Positions 1 through 7,645 of a stretch of DNA of 64,000 nucleotides are shown here, one piece after another. This DNA comes from Alishewanella agri BL06. Its GTDB lineage: Bacteria > Pseudomonadota > Gammaproteobacteria > Enterobacterales > Alteromonadaceae. The stretch lies in NCBI RefSeq assembly GCF_000272005.1, contig NZ_AKKU01000001.1, positions 186,001 through 250,000 of the forward strand. The letters are read 5' to 3'. The first letter of the stretch is position 1. Every line of letters begins with the position of its first letter. Below the pieces are notes generated by a model. The model was not told the origin of the DNA and made no database searches. It saw only the letters and a list, made by a program, of their open reading frames with translations. The position numbers and the translations under genes are program-made.

Positions 1-618
1 CTCACTATCCTGCATGATATCAGCCTGACAATCAATCGCGGGGAGTCGGTTGCTATTGTGGGCGCGTCCGGCTCAGGCAAGTCAACCTTACTTAGCTTAC
101 TGGCAGGTTTAGACCAACCTACGGCTGGGGAAGTGTATTTAGCTGGTCAGCCGCTACATCAACTGTCGGAAGATCAGCGGGCCGCCGTGCGGGCCAGTCA
201 GGTAGGCTTTGTATTTCAATCCTTCTTATTGTTGCCGGCACTGACGGCGCTGGAAAATGTCACTTTACCGGCCGAACTGGCCGGGGATCGCCGTGCCCGT
301 TCCCGCGGACTGGAGCTATTAGCCTTGGTTGGCTTGAGTGAACGTGCGGATTTTTACCCGTCACAGCTGTCTGGCGGTGAACAACAACGGGTAGCCATTG
401 CACGGGCTTTTATAACCCGGCCCGCCATTTTATTTGCGGATGAGCCATCGGCGAATCTTGATGCGGTTACCGGGCAACGTATTGAAGACTTATTATTTGA
501 GCTTAATCAGCAGCAGGGAACAACCTTAGTATTAGTGACGCATAGTGACGCCTTAGCCAAACGCTGTCAGCGACAGCTGAAGATGCAGGCTGGTCGCTTT
601 ATCACTGAGGAGCAATAA
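1..618 (+). CDS. ybbA: ABC transporter ATP-binding protein, YbbA-like (5' end outside window)
   Basis: The frame is open from base 1, so the start lies before the window; the GTG at 58 is internal, inside the Walker A region. Visible motifs are Walker [10 protein letters not shown], the Q-loop region FVFQSFLLL, signature [14 protein letters not shown], Walker [13 protein letters not shown] and the H-loop THSD. These define a complete nucleotide-binding domain of the LolD/MacB/YbbA type. The next gene, an FtsX-like permease, begins 1 bp after the stop, so the two are probably co-transcribed and form an inner-membrane complex. In E. coli, ybbA and ybbP are paired the same way. The substrate is not known. 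The family call is firm; the YbbA name rests on the partner. Confidence 0.9.
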   Translation, partial: LTILHDISLTINRGESVAIVGASGSGKSTLLSLLAGLDQPTAGEVYLAGQPLHQLSEDQRAAVRASQVGFVFQSFLLLPALTALENVTLPAELAGDRRARSRGLELLALVGLSERADFYPSQLSGGEQQRVAIARAFITRPAILFADEPSANLDAVTGQRIEDLLFELNQQQGTTLVLVTHSDALAKRCQRQLKMQAGRFITEEQ

Positions 619-619
619 A

Positions 620-3106
620 ATGGCAACCGCAATCGCCTGGCGCCTGTTCTGGCGCGAACTAAAACGCGGTGAGCTGTGGGTAATCGCCTTTGCGCTGTTC
701 TTAGCCGTATTTTCAGTGGTCAGCCTGAGTGGCATTACGCAAAGCGTAAAATCGGCGTTAGAACAACGCAGTGCGCATTTTATTGCCGCAGACAGAGTCT
801 TGGGTTCCAGCCAGCCGTTTGATGAGCAGATTTTTGCACTGGCAGCAGAGTCGGGCATTGCCAGTGCCCGACAAATGCAATTTGACTCGATGTTATTCAG
901 TAGCGCGCAAATGCAGTTATCGACAGTTAAAGCGGTGAGTAACAGTTATCCGCTGCGGGGCGACTTGATACTGCAGCGTTCCGATAACCTGTTAACGGGT
1001 GAAGCCGGTGAGTTAGTACCGGGCACAATTTGGCTGGAGCCGAGGCTGTTTGATTTGCTGCAGGTTGAGGTTGGGCAGAGCCTGGAGTTGGGGAATACTC
1101 AGCTGTTGGTTGGTGGGGTTATTGTCAACGAGCCCGATGCACCACTCAGTGTATTCGGCGGCAATCCAAGGGCGATAATGCATATCGACGATGTGGCCGC
1201 CTCCGGGATAGTGCAACCGGGCAGCCGCATCAGTTATCGCTATCTGTTTGCCGGCAGCAATAGTGAATTGGATGCCTTTAGCCAGGCAGTGACCCCGCTA
1301 TTGACGGTGCATCAACGCTGGCGGGATCGGGATCGCCAGTCGGCGTTAGGCAGCGCCTTGGATCGCGCCGAACGCTTCCTGCTATTAGCCGGTTTATTGG
1401 GTATCGTACTGGCTGCTTGCGCAGCGGCAGTCGCTGCCAGCCGCTATAGCCAGCGCCACTCGCAGGCTGTGGCAATTATCAAAGCGCTGGGTGCTACAAC
1501 GCAGCAGGTTAGAGTGATCTATTTTGGTCACTTGCTGCTGGTCGTGCTCTTTAGTCTGGTACTGGGTTTAGCCGTAGGCCAGGTCGCGTTAACCGGCGCA
1601 GAGCTCGGTATTAAGCACTATGTCGGTGATTTTCGCCCCGAGTTTAGCTGGCGGCCCCTGTGGTTGGGGGCCTTAACCTGTGTGTTATGCGCCTTGTTGT
1701 TTGCCGCCCGGCCATTATTGCGATTAACGGTAACGCCTGCGATCCAGGTATTAAAGCAACCGTTGCAGCAAATGACTATCGACAGACTACAGCTGCTAAC
1801 CGGTGCTGCCGCCGTATTCGGCCTGATGTGGCTATTTGCCGGCGACTGGTTTATCAGTTTAGGGCTATTTCTGATTTGCGCCGTCTTCGTGGCGATTTTA
1901 CTGGGTGGTGCGATGTTACTGGTTAAGGCTGCCAAACCGGTTGCTGCGGGGCAAAGCAGTGCCGGTAAGCTGGCGCTGGCGAATTTACGCCGCCGGCTAT
2001 GGGCCAATAGCTTTCAGCTGATTACTTTTACGCTGGCGTTGTTTCTGGCCTTGCTGCTGTACTTCGTCCGCGCTGAGTTAATCGGGCAGTGGCAGCAGCA
2101 GATCCCACCAGGTGCTCCCAACCACTTTTTAGTCAACGTCTCTGAAGCGCAGCGTAGCACACTGGCAGACTTTGCGGCGGAACATCAGTTGCAAACGGAT
2201 ACCTTTTACCCGGTGGTAAGAGGGCGGCTGGTGCAATTAAACGATGAAGTGTTCCGTGAGGAAGCAACCAAGGAAGATCGCAGCGAGCAGCGCACCGGCA
2301 TCGGGCGGGAACTGAATTTGACCTGGCTGACTGAACTGCCGCCAGCGAACAAGGTTATCGCCGGAACCTGGTTTGGCAGCGACGCAACGGCCGAGGTCTC
2401 GGTCGAGCAAGAACTGGTTGAGCGTTTAGGCCTGAAATTAGGCGATACGTTGCATTTCTCTATTGGCGGGCAAGCCGTAACAGCACAATTGACCAGCATC
2501 CGTCAGGTTGACTGGAACAGCTTACAGCCGAACTTTTACATGATTTTAAGCCCGGATCTGCTGGCAGATTTCCCCGCCAGTTATATCACGGCGTTTTATC
2601 TGGAGTCAGAACGTTATCAGTTGGTGAACCAGTTATCACGGTTGATGCCCACTGTAACGGTAATCAGTGTTGAAGCCATTATTCGCCAGGTGCAGGATAT
2701 TATTGCTCAGGTGACGCTGGCGCTAAGTTTTATTCTGATTATTATTGCGCTGTCAGCGGTACTGGTGTTAGTGGCTCAGGTACAAGCCACACTAGAGCAG
2801 CGGGAGCAGGAGCTGGCGATTTTACGTACTCTTGGCGCCCGTTATGCCTTTTTGCGTAATGCCTTGTTACTGGAGTTCACCTTTCTGGGCATTCTGGCCG
2901 GCATTTTTGCGACGGTGCTGGCCGAGGTGTTGTTACTCACCTTGCAACAACGCCTGTTTGAGTTACCCTTTAGCCCACATTATGCGCTATGGTGGTTAGG
3001 ACCACTGGCAGGTGCCGTTATTGTGTCGTTATTGGGCTGGTGGCAACTACGTAAACTACTACGAATTCCTGGTGCGGTACTGATCCGGCGGGTTATTCAA
3101 AGTTAA
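620..3106 (+). CDS. ybbP: FtsX-like ABC permease, YbbP-like
   Basis: This 828-residue membrane protein starts 1 bp after the ABC ATPase stop, behind GAGGAG. It has an N-terminal membrane anchor (about residues 20-45), a large extracytoplasmic domain, a first FtsX-type membrane block around 250-375, further helices at about 390-435 and 465-485, a second extracytoplasmic domain, and a C-terminal FtsX block (about 700-815) containing the characteristic segment ELAILRTLGA. A matching segment, QAVAIIKALGATTQQVR, lies in the first block. Two FtsX blocks in one chain are typical of the YbbP/YbbO family (E. coli YbbP is of similar size). With the ATPase it probably works as a mechanotransmitting or lipoprotein/substrate-releasing complex, but the substrate is unknown. 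Confidence 0.9.
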   Translation: MATAIAWRLFWRELKRGELWVIAFALFLAVFSVVSLSGITQSVKSALEQRSAHFIAADRVLGSSQPFDEQIFALAAESGIASARQMQFDSMLFSSAQMQLSTVKAVSNSYPLRGDLILQRSDNLLTGEAGELVPGTIWLEPRLFDLLQVEVGQSLELGNTQLLVGGVIVNEPDAPLSVFGGNPRAIMHIDDVAASGIVQPGSRISYRYLFAGSNSELDAFSQAVTPLLTVHQRWRDRDRQSALGSALDRAERFLLLAGLLGIVLAACAAAVAASRYSQRHSQAVAIIKALGATTQQVRVIYFGHLLLVVLFSLVLGLAVGQVALTGAELGIKHYVGDFRPEFSWRPLWLGALTCVLCALLFAARPLLRLTVTPAIQVLKQPLQQMTIDRLQLLTGAAAVFGLMWLFAGDWFISLGLFLICAVFVAILLGGAMLLVKAAKPVAAGQSSAGKLALANLRRRLWANSFQLITFTLALFLALLLYFVRAELIGQWQQQIPPGAPNHFLVNVSEAQRSTLADFAAEHQLQTDTFYPVVRGRLVQLNDEVFREEATKEDRSEQRTGIGRELNLTWLTELPPANKVIAGTWFGSDATAEVSVEQELVERLGLKLGDTLHFSIGGQAVTAQLTSIRQVDWNSLQPNFYMILSPDLLADFPASYITAFYLESERYQLVNQLSRLMPTVTVISVEAIIRQVQDIIAQVTLALSFILIIIALSAVLVLVAQVQATLEQREQELAILRTLGARYAFLRNALLLEFTFLGILAGIFATVLAEVLLLTLQQRLFELPFSPHYALWWLGPLAGAVIVSLLGWWQLRKLLRIPGAVLIRRVIQS

Positions 3107-3125
3107 AGCGAGATGCTACTTAAGT

Positions 3126-3150
3126 AAAAACCGGCTTGTGCCGGTTTTTT
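3126..3150. terminator. Rho-independent terminator, probably bidirectional
   Basis: Inverted repeat AAAAACCGGC - TTGT - GCCGGTTTTT with T runs on both strands. It lies between the ends of the convergent ybbP-like gene (3106) and yfcH-like gene (3174), so it can serve both. Confidence 0.85.
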
Positions 3151-3173
3151 ACCAGGTTCGATCCAGGGCGTGA

Positions 3174-4055
3174 TTAAAGCGCTAACGCAGCCAGTGCCTG
3201 CTGTAAATTGGGATAGCGAAATTGAAAGCCGGCGTCTAACAGTTTTTTCGGGATCACCCGCTGGCCGTACAGCAAAATATCCGACATTTCACCAAACAAC
3301 AGTTTTAACACCGGCGCGGGCATTGGCAGCAGCGCGGGGCGTTTTAGGCGTTTAGCCAGCTCAGTACTGAATATCGCATTGGTGACTGGTTTGGGGGCTG
3401 TTGCATTGACCGCACCGCTGATCTGGTCGTTATGTAGCAGAAAGTCAATTAGTGCCACCATATCATCCAGATGGATCCAGGACATATACTGGTCACCGGA
3501 GCCAATTTTGCCTCCCAGGCCGAGTTTGAACGGTGGTAACATCTTTTTCAAGGCACCACCATCTGCGGCCAGTACCACTCCGGTTCTGATTAGGCAGACC
3601 CGGGTCTGTGGGCTGTTAGCCTGCCATGCCAGGTTCTCCCAGCGTGCACAGATATCATGGCTGAACTCGGGAAAAAACGCCTGATACTCTTCGCTGATCT
3701 CCTGCTCGCCCTGGCGCCCATAAAAACCAATAGCCGAGCCACTAATGAGCACAGCCGGCGGTGTGCTGGCAGCCGTGATATGCTGCACCAGCTGTTCTGT
3801 GAGTTGCCAGCGGCTTTGGCAAATCCGGTCTTTTTGGGCATCGGTCCAACGTTTGTCAGCTATCGGTTCACCGGCGAGATTAATCACGGCATCCAGCTGA
3901 TTAAAATCAACCTTAGCCAGGTCGGTAATATACTGTACCGCGCTGCTGCCGGGACGCACAGTCCGGGTTAGCACGGTTAGCTGATGCTCATTTTGCCAGT
4001 GCTTTAGCAGGGCACTGCCAATAAGACCGGTACCACCGGTTAGCAGGATCCGCAT
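3174..4055 (-). CDS. yfcH: TIGR01777-type NAD(P)-binding epimerase, YfcH family
   Basis: This is a 293-residue extended-SDR-like protein. The N-terminal dinucleotide-binding motif TGGTGLIGSAL comes first, followed by VINLAGEPI and the RW...R segment typical of the TIGR01777/YfcH family. The C-terminal DUF1731-like tail is seen as a KxLLDAGFxFRYPxLxxAL pattern. The length agrees with E. coli YfcH (about 297). It lies 42 bp downstream of folX on the same strand; folX-yfcH adjacency is also seen in E. coli. The substrate and reaction are not established for the family. The start ATG at 4055 is preceded by an AGGAGT-like ribosome site. Confidence 0.9.
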   Translation of the reverse strand: MRILLTGGTGLIGSALLKHWQNEHQLTVLTRTVRPGSSAVQYITDLAKVDFNQLDAVINLAGEPIADKRWTDAQKDRICQSRWQLTEQLVQHITAASTPPAVLISGSAIGFYGRQGEQEISEEYQAFFPEFSHDICARWENLAWQANSPQTRVCLIRTGVVLAADGGALKKMLPPFKLGLGGKIGSGDQYMSWIHLDDMVALIDFLLHNDQISGAVNATAPKPVTNAIFSTELAKRLKRPALLPMPAPVLKLLFGEMSDILLYGQRVIPKKLLDAGFQFRYPNLQQALAALAL

Positions 4056-4097
4056 AGCGGCACTCCTTAATGGCTTAATCTGTTAAGTATAGCTGCT

Positions 4098-4463
4098 TTA
4101 GGGCTTGTTGACCGATAAGGTCAAAGATACCGAGTCTGCGAAGCGCAGCGCATGGGGTTTATCCACTTCAACTTCAGCATAGCTGACACTGGGATGCGCG
4201 CTGGCCAGCGCCAGCACGTCGGCGGTTAATTTTTCCAGCAGTGCAAAGCGATTGTTTTCAACCAGGGCAATAATCTGCTTGGTAATAGTGCGGTAATTCA
4301 GAGCCTTGTCCATTTCATCACTATTAGCTGCAGCCTCGGCGCTATATTGAATACGGGCATTAATCACCACGTCCTGCTTATTTTTAATTTCGTCCTCATT
4401 GATGCCAATAAAGGTACGTAGACGGAGGTTTTTAATTTTAATCACGGCTGGGTTCAGCGCCAT
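4098..4463 (-). CDS. folX: Dihydroneopterin triphosphate 2'-epimerase FolX
   Basis: A 121-residue FolB/FolX-type protein of the T-fold superfamily. The N-terminus [16 protein letters not shown] and the segments [23 protein letters not shown] and [15 protein letters not shown] follow E. coli FolX closely, closer than to FolB. FolX converts 7,8-dihydroneopterin triphosphate to the monapterin form. The product feeds tetrahydromonapterin synthesis, used by some bacterial hydroxylases. It is placed 54 bp after phoQ and before yfcH, all on the minus strand. The motif agreement with FolX rather than FolB is seen directly; the activity is inferred from the family. Confidence 0.92.
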   Translation of the reverse strand: MALNPAVIKIKNLRLRTFIGINEDEIKNKQDVVINARIQYSAEAAANSDEMDKALNYRTITKQIIALVENNRFALLEKLTADVLALASAHPSVSYAEVEVDKPHALRFADSVSLTLSVNKP

Positions 4464-4517
4464 AACAGAATCCTTAAGTTGTTTTGCGATCCTTTACGCC
4501 GGGCGGACCTAAAGCGA

Positions 4518-5834
4518 TCAGCTGTCTTGTGGTAATTGCAGCGTAAAGCGGGCGCCTCCCAGCGGGCTATCGTCGATATGGATCGCTCCGGAGTAAGAGT
4601 TGACTAATTCAGCAACAATCGACAAGCCCACGCCATGCCCCTCCTGATAGGTATCCAGCCGGGTGCCGCGTTGAAACAATTCAGCCCGCCGTGCTTTGGC
4701 GATCCCCGGGCCATCATCTTCAATCACCAGCGTAAAGGGAGTGGTTTGCACCTCGAGTTTTACCTGACGCCGACAGGCCTTACAGGCATTATCAAGCAGG
4801 TTACCGAGGATCTCCATCAAATCGGTCTCATCGCCACGGAAAAAGGCGTCGGGCGCGCACTGTATCTCAATCTGACAGCCTTTATCCTGATAAATCCGGC
4901 GCAGCGCGTTGCTGACTTTTTCGACTACCGGTAGCATCGGGGTTTGTTTTTTCCAGATATCCTGACCAGAGCTACTGGCTTTTTTTAACTGATGCTCAAT
5001 CATCACCGTAATGCGATCAATTTGTTCTTTGAGCTCGGGTTGTTGCGCCAGTGGCGAAGTGCGTAACACGGCGACCGGTGTTTTCAGCGCATGAGCTAAG
5101 TCACTTAAATGGTTACGATAGCGCAGTTTCTGCCGGTTCTGGTTTGCTAACAGCAGATTCAGATCCTCTTTAATCCCTCTGAGTTCTGATGGGTAATTCC
5201 CAGTCAGATGGTCCTGACGACCTTTTTCCAGTTGGCGGATCTCGTGATCCAGCCGGGTTAACGGCTTTGTCGTCCAGTAGTATGCCAGAATACTCAACAG
5301 TGTCAGGCCTGCCGCTATACCGGTAAACCAACGCAAAAGGGTAGAGCGGAAACTCTGGTGCGGCGCCAGCAACAGTTGTTCGCTTTGCACCACATGGATC
5401 GTCAAGGGTCTGGCGCTTTCACCGGTGTCGAACAAAAAGGCGATACTGAGCACCTGATAATTTTGTTCCTGTTCCACCGCATAAAAAATATGCTGACCGG
5501 GCGTCAGTTCAATATCGGGCAGGTTAAAAGACTGATTTAAAGAAGAGTCTGATTGCCATAGCAGTTGCTGACCATCTGTGACGTAGGCGGTTAAACCTGA
5601 ATCCGGGCGGTAGAAGTCCGGCGCCAGGGTATTGTTGGTCAATTCTATTTTGTCATCAACCAGATTTAACTCGGACAAGATGGCGTACATATGAACTTCC
5701 ATCTTTTGCTCGGCACCGGTCAGGAGTTGCTTATAAAACGCTTGCTCAATGGCGACAAAGGAACTGGGCAATAACAACACCAGCAATACGGCACTCACCA
5801 GTCCCTGTCGCAGTTTAAGTGGGATAACTCTCAT
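4518..5834 (-). CDS. phoQ: PhoQ-like sensor histidine kinase
   Basis: A 438-residue membrane sensor kinase. One N-terminal membrane helix (about 10-30) is followed by a short periplasmic sensor domain of about 130 residues and a second helix (about 168-187). Then come a HAMP-like linker, the dimerisation/phosphoacceptor box LAHALKTPVAVLR with the phosphorylated His, and a HATPase domain with the N-box LLDNACKAC and G-boxes DDGPGIA and GHGVGLSI. The HALKTP box and the pairing with PhoP are characteristic of PhoQ. I do not see the strongly acidic cluster known from enterobacterial PhoQ in the sensor domain, so Mg2+ sensing in the classical manner is uncertain. It starts directly after the phoP stop, so the two are coupled. 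Confidence 0.88.
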   Translation of the reverse strand: MRVIPLKLRQGLVSAVLLVLLLPSSFVAIEQAFYKQLLTGAEQKMEVHMYAILSELNLVDDKIELTNNTLAPDFYRPDSGLTAYVTDGQQLLWQSDSSLNQSFNLPDIELTPGQHIFYAVEQEQNYQVLSIAFLFDTGESARPLTIHVVQSEQLLLAPHQSFRSTLLRWFTGIAAGLTLLSILAYYWTTKPLTRLDHEIRQLEKGRQDHLTGNYPSELRGIKEDLNLLLANQNRQKLRYRNHLSDLAHALKTPVAVLRTSPLAQQPELKEQIDRITVMIEHQLKKASSSGQDIWKKQTPMLPVVEKVSNALRRIYQDKGCQIEIQCAPDAFFRGDETDLMEILGNLLDNACKACRRQVKLEVQTTPFTLVIEDDGPGIAKARRAELFQRGTRLDTYQEGHGVGLSIVAELVNSYSGAIHIDDSPLGGARFTLQLPQDS

Positions 5835-6512
5835 TTATTCTACAGTCAGGTTAAAGCGATAACCCCGGCCACGTAAGGTCTCGATCGGTTTGAGTTCGCC
5901 ATCCGGATCCAGCTTTTTGCGCAGGCGTAAAACAAAGACCTCAATCACGTTACTGTCTAAATCAAAATCCTGATCGTAGATATGCTCCGTCAACTCGGTT
6001 TTCGAAATCACCTTGCCCGGGTTGAGCATAAAATACTCTAAAACCTTGTATTCGTATGCGGTCAGACTAACTTCATCATCGGCCAACCAGACTTGCTGTG
6101 TGCGGCTATTTAACGATATTGGCCCGGAGCGTAATAACGGATCCGGCTGACCGGCTGCACGACGGATCAGCGCGTTACAACGTGCCAGCAGCTCTTCGTT
6201 GTGAAAGGGTTTGGTCAGGTAGTCGTCGGCGCCAGCATCCAGGCCTTCTACTTTTTCCTGCCAGCTACCGCGGGCGGTCAAAATAATGATCGGTGTTTTT
6301 ATTTCCTGTTTACGGGCTTTACGGATCACCGACAGGCCATCTAATTTTGGCAAGCCCAAATCAATAATCGCCAGATCATAGGGGTACTCGGACAATTTAA
6401 ACCAGCCATCCGCGCCATCTGTCGCCAGATCGACGCTAAATTGCTGTAGTAACAACTGTCCTTTAATTTGTTCCGCTAACAGTTTTTCATCTTCAACCAC
6501 TAATACCCGCAT
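5835..6512 (-). CDS. phoP: PhoP-like response regulator
   Basis: A 225-residue OmpR/PhoB-family regulator. It has a receiver domain with acidic pocket VVEDE, phosphoacceptor Asp in LAIIDLGLPKLDG, the Thr in IIILTARG and Lys in YLTKPFH. A C-terminal winged helix carries SLTAYEYKVLEYFMLNPGK and ending LRGRGYRF. The length and LGLPKLDGL segment match PhoP. It lies in the order pepSY-phoP-phoQ with 2 bp and 0 bp spacing, so a single transcript is expected. It probably activates genes under low divalent cations, acid or antimicrobial peptides, as in other gammaproteobacteria; here that is inferred. Confidence 0.92.
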   Translation of the reverse strand: MRVLVVEDEKLLAEQIKGQLLLQQFSVDLATDGADGWFKLSEYPYDLAIIDLGLPKLDGLSVIRKARKQEIKTPIIILTARGSWQEKVEGLDAGADDYLTKPFHNEELLARCNALIRRAAGQPDPLLRSGPISLNSRTQQVWLADDEVSLTAYEYKVLEYFMLNPGKVISKTELTEHIYDQDFDLDSNVIEVFVLRLRKKLDPDGELKPIETLRGRGYRFNLTVE

Positions 6513-6514
6513 AC

Positions 6515-6793
6515 TTATTCTTCCCTTTGTACCCGGCCATTGCGGCCATCAACTACCACATTGACTACTCTGCCATCGGACTGCATCACCCGGACTTTAA
6601 ATTGTCTGCTGTCTGACTGCACTTTTAATACCCGGCCCGGATAACGCTCCTGTGCCAGACGGGTTGCTTTTTCTTTATTGATCTCACGTTTTACCGGATG
6701 TTGCTGTTGCTTAGGATCCGCTTTCGGTTCCGGTGCGGCCAGTAACGGCGGCGAAACCCATAACATGGCCAAGATCACTAATACAAATTTCAT
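6515..6793 (-). CDS. PepSY domain periplasmic protein in phoPQ operon
   Basis: A 92-residue exported protein. An N-terminal signal peptide of about 19 residues (MKFVLVILAMLWVSPPLLA, then APEP) is followed by a basic stretch and a PepSY-type domain with pattern ATRLAQERYPGRVLKVQ...DGRVVNVVVDGRNGRV. The ATG is preceded by AGGAGG with 6 bp spacing, an excellent ribosome site. It is the first gene of the pepSY-phoP-phoQ operon. PepSY domains are known to inhibit proteases or modulate sensors. A role in adjusting PhoQ signalling is inferred from position only. Confidence 0.85.
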   Translation of the reverse strand: MKFVLVILAMLWVSPPLLAAPEPKADPKQQQHPVKREINKEKATRLAQERYPGRVLKVQSDSRQFKVRVMQSDGRVVNVVVDGRNGRVQREE

Positions 6794-7301
6794 AACATCC
6801 TCCTACCTCTGGCCGGCAACGTTAGCACATGCAGCAGGCCTGCCAGATACTGTTCACCAAGGGGAACGGCAACTAAAACTTCGACATTTCAACAGCTAGC
6901 GTTATTGTAGCGCTTACCTAACCACTTTATCAGCTGTACTGTACTTAATTCTGAACCAGGCGGCAATCTGCAAAATGACATTCCCAAGCCCTAGCGCTCT
7001 TTGCAATTAGCATCGAATTCATCATTGATTACTTATTGCAAAGAACACTAGCACGAAGCATAGCGTTCATAGCCTTAATTGCTGCTGAATCATTTTGTAA
7101 ATAATTTGGTAAATTTAGTTTTAATAAAGTTGCAAAAATAAAAATTAAGGCTAATTTTATTGTGGTTGGTATGTTAAGGCTTGTCACTGTGGCTGCAATG
7201 CCTGATCTCGTCGCCCTGTAATGCCAACCTGGAGCGACAGGATCTGGTTGCAGGCAGCTGTGAGCAGCAGCGCTGACAGCCGTTTCGGGAGGAAACATAA
7301 C
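6794..7301. other. 508-bp intergenic region between divergent pepSY-phoPQ and comEA
   Basis: There is no convincing gene here. The left part must hold the promoter of the minus-strand pepSY-phoPQ operon; a TACAAT-like -10 can be read on the minus strand at 6904-6909. The middle holds the 61-bp palindrome at 6991-7051. The right part is A+T-rich and leads into GGGAGGAAA (7287-7295), the comEA ribosome site. The minus-strand reading frames at 7029-7417 run through promoter and repeat sequence and have no family features. Confidence 0.6.
6991..7051. repeat. 61-bp CTAG-bounded imperfect palindrome
   Basis: The left arm 6991-7007 (CTAGCGCTCTTTGCAAT) and the right arm 7035-7051 (ATTGCAAAGAACACTAG) are reverse complements at 15 of 17 positions. 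The 9-bp core CTTTGCAAT/ATTGCAAAG is perfect, and the arms are separated by 27 bp. Both ends are CTAG. It is not followed by a T run and is far from gene ends, so a terminator role is unlikely. It resembles a small REP/MITE-type unit. Confidence 0.65.
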
Positions 7302-7610
7302 ATGAAACATCTACTTATTTCTGCTTTCCTGGCAGCCCTGGTGATTGGTGCGAATGTCAGCCTGGCTAATACCAATACCCAGCAAGTCAGTAAAACCGCC
7401 GCCGCCGAAGCCAGCACTAAGCTGAAATTGAATCAGGCCAGTGCTGAACAACTGGCTGCAGTTCCTGGCCTGGGTAAGGTCAAAGCGCAGGCGATTGTCG
7501 ACTATGTGCAGCAACATGGTGCGATTAAAAGTGAGGCCGATCTGACCAAGGTAAAAGGTATTGGCAATAAACTGGCGGCTAAGGTCGCAGAGTACGTCAG
7601 TTTTGACTAA
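7302..7610 (+). CDS. comEA: ComEA family helix-hairpin-helix DNA-binding protein, exported
   Basis: A 102-residue protein with a signal peptide (MKHLLISAFLAALVIGANVSLA) followed by a short linker and one (HhH)2 domain: LNQASAEQLAAVPGLGKVKAQAIVDY and LTKVKGIGNKLAAKVAEY. The ATG at 7302 was chosen because GGGAGGAAA ends 6 bp before it and because the signal peptide begins there; an upstream in-frame Met at 7221 would add a non-signal extension. Small periplasmic ComEA proteins bind DNA and help pull it in during natural transformation, as known in Vibrio. No other competence gene is nearby. Confidence 0.9.
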   Translation: MKHLLISAFLAALVIGANVSLANTNTQQVSKTAAAEASTKLKLNQASAEQLAAVPGLGKVKAQAIVDYVQQHGAIKSEADLTKVKGIGNKLAAKVAEYVSFD

Positions 7611-7619
7611 ACCGGAACC

Positions 7620-7645
7620 GGCCTTAGGCAAGCTCGCCTAAGGCC
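7620..7645 (+). terminator. Possible terminator hairpin after comEA
   Basis: Perfect 10-bp inverted repeat GGCCTTAGGC - AAGCTC - GCCTAAGGCC. It begins 10 bp after the comEA stop and extends into the last codons of the convergent EAL-HDOD gene. There is no long T run (only TT follows), so termination strength is uncertain. Confidence 0.5.

Noticed and set aside
6991-7051. Integron attC or insertion-sequence end reading of the palindrome
   Set aside because: No GTTRRRY/RYYYAAC pattern, integrase gene, gene cassette or transposase is present.
7029-7417. Minus-strand frames across the comEA promoter region
   Set aside because: They overlap the palindrome and the comEA signal peptide region, have odd composition and no ribosome site.
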